Shown: positions 5,780 to 10,104 of the stretch, piece after piece
Layout of the letters: each line of letters opens with the position of its first letter
Numbering within the stretch: the stretch's first letter is position 1
Origin: Nitrospinota bacterium
GTDB lineage: Bacteria > Nitrospinota_A > UBA7883 > JACRLM01
Direction of reading: 5' to 3'
Length of the DNA stretch: 10,104 nt
Assembly (NCBI GenBank): GCA_015231995.1
Contig: JADGAO010000112.1
Span: forward strand, 1 to 10,104
Position numbers and translations under genes: made by a program
Notes under the pieces: generated by a model
Database searches by the model: none
Told to the model about the DNA's origin: nothing
Seen by the model: the letters and a program-made list of their open reading frames with translations, nothing else

Positions 5780-7969
5780 GTGAAATTTACAAAGCCTGAA
5801 GCGGGAGATTTATGGGGCGGCCTCGCCGCGATGCTTGTCGCCCTACCCTCGGCCATCGCGCTTGGCGTAACCATCTATTCGCCGCTTGGCGCATCGCATT
5901 CAGCGCAAGGCGCCCTGGCTGGACTTCTGGGAGCGACTGCGCTCGGCCTCATCGCCCCGGCGTTCGGCGGAGCCAACCGGCTAATCACCGCCCCGTGCGT
6001 TCCCGCCGCCGCCGTTTTGTCCGCCTTCGCCATCGAATACATACATGGAGGGGGCGGCTTCGAGTCTGGGCTGATACTGCTATCGATAGTGGGACTTTTG
6101 GCCGGGGTTTTGCAGATTTTTTTCGGAGCCGTACGGCTGGGAAGTTTGATCAAATACATGCCGTACCCGGTTGTGAGCGGTTATCTGTCTGGCGTCGGCC
6201 TCATCATGATAGCCACGCAGACGCCCAAATTCCTTGGGGTTCCGAAAGACACTTCTTTCTGGAGATCAATCGCCTCGCCGGAATTCTGGAATTGGCAGGG
6301 AATAACCGTAGGCGCCGTGACGGTAGCCGTGATGATCGCGGCGCCAAAGGTGATACGGGTATTGCCTTCCGCCATTTTCGCGCTGGTGGCCGGAACGCTG
6401 GCCTATTTCGGGCTTGGATGGGCGGATCCGTCGCTACTGACGCTTGAGGGCAATACGCTAGTCATCGGTCCGTTGGGTAGCGGCGGGAGTTTGACCGACG
6501 CCATGACAACCCGCTGGACCTCTATGGACGGCGTAGGTTTCGACTTGGTCACAAAAGCCGCAATCCCCGCGCTGACACTGGCCGTATTGCTTTCCATCGA
6601 CACGCTAAAGACATGCGTTGTGCTTGACGCGCTGACACGCTCGCGCCACAACTCCAACCGCGAACTGATCGCGCAAGGCCTCGGCAATGTCGCTTCCGCC
6701 ATTATTGGCGGCATCCCCGGGGCGGGCACGATGGGCCCGACGCTGGTCAATCTCTCCAGCGGCGCGGTAACCCGTTTTTCCGGAGTAGTTGAAGGGGCGT
6801 TGTCCCTGCTCGTTTTCATTTTCCTGGCTACGCTTATCTCGTGGGTCCCGGTGGCGGCGCTCGCCGCGATCCTGATGGTCATCGGCGCGCGTATGATAGA
6901 CAGGAACAGCGTTAATTTTCTCAAACAAAAGTCCACGATGATGGATTTCGCCGTCATCGCCGCCGTCATACTCACGGCGCTCACCGCCAGCCTTATCGCG
7001 GCCTCCGGCGTGGGCATAATACTCGCCGTGTTCCTGTTTATCCGCGAGCAGATCGGCGGGGCGGTCGTCCGCCGCAAGGTTTATTGCGATCAGGTATTCT
7101 CGAAACGTGTGCGGACGCACGAGGAAATGGAAATTCTCGTCGCGCTCGGCAACCACGCCGTTGTCATCGAGCTTCAGGGGAGTCTCTTTTTCGGCACGAC
7201 CAACCAGCTCTACTCGGCTTTGGAACCGGAGTTAAAAACGCGAGATTACGTCATCCTCGACATGCGCCGCGTGCAATCGGTGGATGTCACCGCCGCGCAT
7301 ATGCTCGACCAGGTCAAGGCCATGCTCGCCGAGCGCCACGGTTTTCTCATTTTCAGCCAACTGCCTCAGAACCTGCCTTCCGGCAGGGACATGCAGGAGT
7401 ATTTCGACCAGATCGGCCTGGTGCGCCCGGAAAGCCCGGTGCGCCTGTTCAGCGAACTAGACGAGGCGCTCGAATGGGTGGAGAACCGCATCATCGAAAA
7501 AGCTGCGATACAACGAGGCGAGGAAAAACTGCTTGAGCTTCACGAAATCGAACTATTCAGAAACCGCAAAGAGCAGACGCTGGCCGCTTTCGAGCTGAGC
7601 ATGGAAAAACGCTCCTATAAGGCTGGCGATAAAATCTTCAAACGCGGCGACGTTGGCGACGAGCTTTTCCTGATACGGCGCGGGGCCGTCCGTATCCTGC
7701 TCCCGCTTTCCGAAAAACAGAGCCACCATCTCGGCACCTTCGGACGCGGGGCATTTTTCGGAGAAATGGCTTTCCTTGACGGCCATGCGCGTTCCGCCGA
7801 CGCTGTGGCGTTTTCCGATACCGACCTCTATGTGCTTTCGCGCAAGACTTTCGAGATAGTGGCAGAACAACACAAGAAGCTTGCCCGGGATGTCATGGAA
7901 GGCTTGGCTAGCGTACTGGCGAGCAGATTGCGCTACACGACTGCGGAATTGCGAGCGATGGAGTTTTAG
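5780..7969 (+). CDS. SulP-family anion transporter with STAS and cyclic-nucleotide-binding domains
   Basis: A 729-residue inner-membrane transporter of the SLC26/SulP family, expected to carry sulfate, bicarbonate or a similar anion. Residues about 10-435 are strongly hydrophobic with many membrane spans; the family segment GNVASAIIGGIPGAGTMGPT and the following NLSSGAVTRFSGVVEG are evident. Residues about 450-565 form the cytoplasmic STAS domain, with VILDMRRVQSVDVTAA as its core strand-helix segment. A Glu/Lys-rich, probably helical linker (566-605) leads to a cyclic-nucleotide-binding domain (606-720), whose phosphate-binding cassette FGEMAFLDGHARSADA (660-675) keeps the Gly-Glu pair and Arg671. 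The start is GTG, with GGAA nine bases upstream; the nearby ATG at 5773 is in another frame and stops within nine codons. No partner gene (carbonic anhydrase, sulfur assimilation) is present nearby to tell which anion is carried. The fold assignment is secure; substrate and ligand are inferred. Confidence 0.92.
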   Translation: MKFTKPEAGDLWGGLAAMLVALPSAIALGVTIYSPLGASHSAQGALAGLLGATALGLIAPAFGGANRLITAPCVPAAAVLSAFAIEYIHGGGGFESGLILLSIVGLLAGVLQIFFGAVRLGSLIKYMPYPVVSGYLSGVGLIMIATQTPKFLGVPKDTSFWRSIASPEFWNWQGITVGAVTVAVMIAAPKVIRVLPSAIFALVAGTLAYFGLGWADPSLLTLEGNTLVIGPLGSGGSLTDAMTTRWTSMDGVGFDLVTKAAIPALTLAVLLSIDTLKTCVVLDALTRSRHNSNRELIAQGLGNVASAIIGGIPGAGTMGPTLVNLSSGAVTRFSGVVEGALSLLVFIFLATLISWVPVAALAAILMVIGARMIDRNSVNFLKQKSTMMDFAVIAAVILTALTASLIAASGVGIILAVFLFIREQIGGAVVRRKVYCDQVFSKRVRTHEEMEILVALGNHAVVIELQGSLFFGTTNQLYSALEPELKTRDYVILDMRRVQSVDVTAAHMLDQVKAMLAERHGFLIFSQLPQNLPSGRDMQEYFDQIGLVRPESPVRLFSELDEALEWVENRIIEKAAIQRGEEKLLELHEIELFRNRKEQTLAAFELSMEKRSYKAGDKIFKRGDVGDELFLIRRGAVRILLPLSEKQSHHLGTFGRGAFFGEMAFLDGHARSADAVAFSDTDLYVLSRKTFEIVAEQHKKLARDVMEGLASVLASRLRYTTAELRAMEF

Positions 7970-8004
7970 CGGATAATTTGCTTTATTTTTCAATGTTTTT
8001 AGCG

Positions 8005-8041
8005 TTGGACATTGGACATTTTGTGAACGATGCGATATCAT
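8005..8041 (+). promoter_or_regulatory. Predicted sigma70-like promoter of the wzm-MNT-HEPN-wzt operon, with a tandem 7-mer
   Basis: TGGACA (8013-8018, five of six to TTGACA) is separated by 17 bases from TATCAT (8036-8041, five of six to TATAAT). The -35 hexamer lies in the second copy of a perfect tandem repeat, TTGGACA-TTGGACA (8005-8018), and TGGACATTTT recurs at 8048-8057 around the expected transcription start. These repeats could be an operator. The predicted leader is about 100 bases long; I see no riboswitch or terminator in it. No clear intrinsic terminator follows the SulP gene (stop at 7969), so some readthrough into this operon is possible. Confidence 0.45.
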
Positions 8042-8147
8042 TTCTTATGGACATTTTTCTGGTTTCAACTGCAAAAAGGCCTGTTTTGACCCTGAATATC
8101 CGGCAACCATCTCCCGCCTTCGACCAATGGATGAGCATGGTGTTTGC

Positions 8148-8978
8148 ATGAATCCACACGCCGCGCAACCGATTTCCCTCGCCTCGCTGGGACGTAGCCT
8201 GTGGCGCAACCGGCAACTTATAACGCAATTGACCAAACGCGACGTGGTGGGCCGTTATAAAGGCTCCGTTCTGGGCCTGGCCTGGTCGTTTTTCAATCCA
8301 GTGTTGATGCTGACCGTGTACACCTTCGTCTTTTCGGTGGTGTTCAAGGCCCGGTGGAACATGGATGGAGACGAGAGCAAAACCCAGTTCGCCGTAACGC
8401 TTTTTGTCGGGATGATTGTGCACGGCCTCTTCGCCGAAGCCCTCAACCGCGCGCCGTCGCTGGCGCTCTCCAACGTCAATTACATCAAGAAAGTCGTGTT
8501 TCCATTGGAGATATTGCCGGTTATAAGCATAGGCGCGGCGTTGTTCCATAGCCTTGTCAGCCTTGCTGTCTTGCTGGCCGCTTTTGCGATCTTCAACGGT
8601 TATCTCCAATGGACGGTGGTTTTTATTCCCATCGTGCTACTGCCGCTAATCATTCTCACTGTCGGCCTGGCATGGATACTGGCGTCGCTGGGCGTCTTCC
8701 TGCGCGATGTGGGACAGACTATCGGGATTGTCACCACTGTGATGATGTTCCTGTCTCCCGTCTTTTATCCCGTTACGGCCCTGCCCGAACAATTCCGCCC
8801 GTTCATAATGGCAAACCCGCTCACCTTCATCATCGAGCAAGCCCGCGAGACGTTAATCTGGGGCCGTTCGCCCGATTGGTCTGGATTGGGAATATACACC
8901 CTGGTGGCCACTGCCGTAGCCTGGGCCGGGTACGCATGGTTTCAGAAAACCAGAAATGGTTTCGCGGACGTTTTATAG
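8148..8978 (+). CDS. wzm: ABC-2 type polysaccharide exporter permease (Wzm-like)
   Basis: A 276-residue integral inner-membrane subunit of an O-antigen, capsule or teichoic-type glycan exporter. The N-terminal amphipathic segment LTKRDVVGRYKGSVLGLAW leads into six predicted membrane spans; NVNYIKKVVFPLEILP, RDVGQTIG...MMFLSPVFYP and NPLTFIIEQAR are characteristic of the ABC-2 glycan exporter family. It should form the channel with the Wzt-like ATPase at 9693, moving an undecaprenyl-linked glycan from cytoplasm to periplasm. An in-frame ATG at 8127 would add seven residues; neither start has a strong ribosome binding site, but GGTG five bases before 8148 slightly favours the shorter form. The gene is the first of a plus-strand operon; its stop is two bases before the next start. 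Family assignment is firm; the exact glycan is unknown. Confidence 0.92.
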   Translation: MNPHAAQPISLASLGRSLWRNRQLITQLTKRDVVGRYKGSVLGLAWSFFNPVLMLTVYTFVFSVVFKARWNMDGDESKTQFAVTLFVGMIVHGLFAEALNRAPSLALSNVNYIKKVVFPLEILPVISIGAALFHSLVSLAVLLAAFAIFNGYLQWTVVFIPIVLLPLIILTVGLAWILASLGVFLRDVGQTIGIVTTVMMFLSPVFYPVTALPEQFRPFIMANPLTFIIEQARETLIWGRSPDWSGLGIYTLVATAVAWAGYAWFQKTRNGFADVL

Positions 8979-8980
8979 CC

Positions 8981-9283
8981 ATGACAAGGCAAGAACTCAT
9001 CATCCAATCGGAAGCGTACATTCGCCAGTTGTTGAAGGCGCATATCCCGCCCCATGCGCGGGTATTCCTTTATGGTTCACGCGCCCACCATGACGGCCGC
9101 TGGAATTCGGACTACGACTTATGGATTGACGCTGACATTTCCCGTAAAGCGCTTGCCGAACTGACCGATCAGATTGACGAATCGTTTGTGCCCTTCAAGG
9201 TGGACATTGTGACTACACCGCAAATCAATGGGCGTTTTGCCGAAAGGGTGAAGCAGGAGGCAATACTATGGATGCAAGGATAA
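8981..9283 (+). CDS. mntA: MNT-domain nucleotidyltransferase, MntA-like antitoxin
   Basis: A 100-residue minimal nucleotidyltransferase. The active-site signature GSX10DXD is complete: Gly32-Ser33, then ten residues, then Asp44-Tyr45-Asp46, and a third acidic residue is present at Asp75 in KVDIV. In studied HEPN-MNT modules this enzyme adds AMP to the partner HEPN toxin and so silences it. The start follows the permease stop (TAG at 8976-8978) by two bases and has no strong ribosome binding site of its own, so translation is probably coupled to wzm. Its 3' end overlaps the HEPN gene by 16 bases, the usual order and spacing for HI0073/HI0074-like pairs. The same frame is open further upstream inside wzm, but that part has no MNT similarity. 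The fold and motif are clear; antitoxin function is inferred from the neighbour. Confidence 0.9.
   Translation: MTRQELIIQSEAYIRQLLKAHIPPHARVFLYGSRAHHDGRWNSDYDLWIDADISRKALAELTDQIDESFVPFKVDIVTTPQINGRFAERVKQEAILWMQG
9255..9260 (+). promoter_or_regulatory. Strong ribosome binding site for the HEPN toxin gene
   Basis: A consensus AGGAGG lies inside the end of the MNT gene, seven bases ahead of the HEPN ATG at 9268. It is the best ribosome binding site in the operon; the upstream MNT gene has none comparable. This is unexpected for a toxin-antitoxin pair in which the antitoxin would be thought to need the higher yield, although an enzymatic antitoxin can act catalytically. Confidence 0.65.
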
Positions 9284-9687
9284 AGGCATTTCAGGAGGCG
9301 ACGGATGGTTTCACCTATCTGGCGCGGCTCGGCTTGGCGGAACTCAGGCAGATACTTGGGGATGAGCGGCTCGTAGATGGGATGCAAAATGGCCGCGCGC
9401 AAAAATTCGAGTACACAACCGAATTGTGCTGGAAGGCGATCAAGTTCTTCCTCAAAGAAAAAGAGGGGGTGGATGAAGCGTCACCGAAGAAGATTATTAA
9501 GGCATACTACCTCGGTGGTTATGCCACGGAGGATGATTACTTGCTGTTGCTAGAGGCGGTGGATGACAGGAATCGCATCAGCCATATCTATGACGCAGAA
9601 ACGTTTAACAAGATACTTGTGCGCCTTCCCGGCTATGCCGCGCTTTTCGCGCGGGTCAGCGCGCAATTAATCAAAGGCTCCGAATAA
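9268..9687 (+). CDS. hepT: HEPN-domain toxin, HepT-like (HI0074 / nucleotidyltransferase substrate-binding family)
   Basis: A 139-residue, mostly helical protein. The HEPN ribonuclease motif RX4HXY is intact at 101-108 (Arg101, His106, Tyr108; RNRISHIY), and FEYTTELCWKAIKFFL at 48-63 matches the helix typical of the HI0074 family. In characterised HepT proteins the motif forms an RNase site in a dimer, and the Tyr of the motif is the residue AMPylated by MntA. All motif residues are present, so nothing suggests decay. The gene begins 16 bases before the MNT stop and ends five bases before the wzt start, so it is co-transcribed with the exporter genes. The toxin reading follows from the family and partner; some HI0074 homologues have only been described structurally, so activity needs proof. 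Confidence 0.9.
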   Translation: MDARIKAFQEATDGFTYLARLGLAELRQILGDERLVDGMQNGRAQKFEYTTELCWKAIKFFLKEKEGVDEASPKKIIKAYYLGGYATEDDYLLLLEAVDDRNRISHIYDAETFNKILVRLPGYAALFARVSAQLIKGSE

Positions 9688-9692
9688 GTCAA

Positions 9693-10104
9693 ATGACCGA
9701 TATCGCCATCCGTGTAAGCGACATCAGCAAGCGCTATCATCTTTACGATGCGCCGCACGACAGGCTTAAGCAGTTTGTCACGCACCGCCCCATGCTTATG
9801 TTTGGCTTGAAGCCAAAACAGTACTACCGGGAGTTCTGGGCGCTCAAAGACGTTTCCTTTGAAATAAAAAAAGGGGAAACCGTCGGTATCATCGGTCGAA
9901 ATGGATCGGGCAAATCCACCCTCTTGCAGATAATCGTAGGCACGCTCTCGCCGACAAGCGGAACCGTTGAAGCCAATGGCCGTATAGCGGCGCTTCTGGA
10001 GTTGGGATCGGGATTTAATCCCGAGTTCACGGGACGCGAAAACGTTTATATGAACGGCGCCCTGCTTGGCCTAAGCAAAAAGGAAGTTGACGAACGCTTT
10101 GACG
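9693..10104 (+). CDS. wzt: ABC transporter ATP-binding subunit, Wzt-like (partial, cut at the right edge)
   Basis: The first 137 codons of an ATPase that should energise the Wzm-like permease. The N-terminus reads MTDIAIRVSDISKRYHLYD. The stretch DRLKQFVTHRP...YYREFWALKDVSFEIKKGE is the extended front end typical of polysaccharide-export ATPases, and Walker A is GRNGSGKST at 68-76. The following ALLELGSGFNPEFTGRENVY and NGALLGLSKKEVDERFD are diagnostic of the Wzt/TagH group. The signature motif, Walker B and any C-terminal glycan-binding domain lie beyond the window, so it cannot be said whether this exporter recognises a capped O-antigen. ATG at 9693 follows the HEPN stop by five bases; the ribosome binding site is weak, so coupling to the toxin gene is likely. 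Confidence 0.93.
   Translation, partial: MTDIAIRVSDISKRYHLYDAPHDRLKQFVTHRPMLMFGLKPKQYYREFWALKDVSFEIKKGETVGIIGRNGSGKSTLLQIIVGTLSPTSGTVEANGRIAALLELGSGFNPEFTGRENVYMNGALLGLSKKEVDERFD

Noticed and set aside
6403..7156. Long minus-strand open frames opposite the SulP membrane domain
   Set aside because: Shadow frames: the plus strand encodes the conserved SulP core here, and the antisense products look like artefacts of GC-biased codons.
8609..8980. Upstream extension of the MNT gene frame into wzm
   Set aside because: The frame is open, but its translation before 8981 is Arg/His/Pro-rich with no MNT features, and the ATG at 8981 gives a protein of normal length for the family.

Overview
The window looks like chromosomal DNA from a Gram-negative bacterium of moderately high GC content (by eye, a little over 50%). 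Lineage cannot be fixed from the sequence. The Wzm/Wzt-type polysaccharide exporter, the Sec-exported metzincin with FG-GAP repeats and the TGTCATCCTGAG...CTCAGAATGACA dispersed palindrome together suggest a environmental lineage such as the former Deltaproteobacteria or a Nitrospinota/Nitrospirota relative; this is inference only.

Layout, left to right. (1) 1-91: a possible C-terminal tail of a plus-strand gene cut by the window edge. (2) 88-1275, minus strand: an FMN-dependent nitronate monooxygenase/2-nitropropane dioxygenase-family enzyme, with its own promoter and ribosome binding site supporting a start 44 codons inside the longest open frame. (3) 1479-5576, plus strand, divergent from the previous gene: a large secreted multidomain metalloprotease with signal peptide, propeptide-like segment, reprolysin-type (M12B-like) zinc catalytic domain, seven alternating beta-repeat modules and six FG-GAP/VCBS-like calcium-binding repeats. 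(4) 5577-5779: a non-coding spacer holding a palindromic dispersed repeat with duplicated half-sites on both sides. (5) 5780-7969: a SulP-family anion transporter fused to a STAS domain and a C-terminal cyclic-nucleotide-binding domain. (6) 7970-8147: a spacer with a good sigma70-like promoter. (7) 8148-10104: a tightly packed plus-strand operon, wzm (ABC-2 permease) - MNT nucleotidyltransferase antitoxin - HEPN toxin - wzt (ABC ATPase, cut by the right edge).

The most noteworthy arrangement is the last one. A complete HepT/MntA-type toxin-antitoxin pair, with both signature motifs intact (GSX10DXD and RX4HXY), sits with almost no spacer between the two subunits of what looks like one O-antigen/polysaccharide ABC exporter. 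The exporter halves should work together to move an undecaprenyl-linked glycan across the inner membrane; the HEPN-MNT pair between them either hitch-hikes on their promoter or ties exporter expression to toxin control. The rest of the window is explained by recognisable families, although the domain combinations in the protease and the SulP protein are worth a look.
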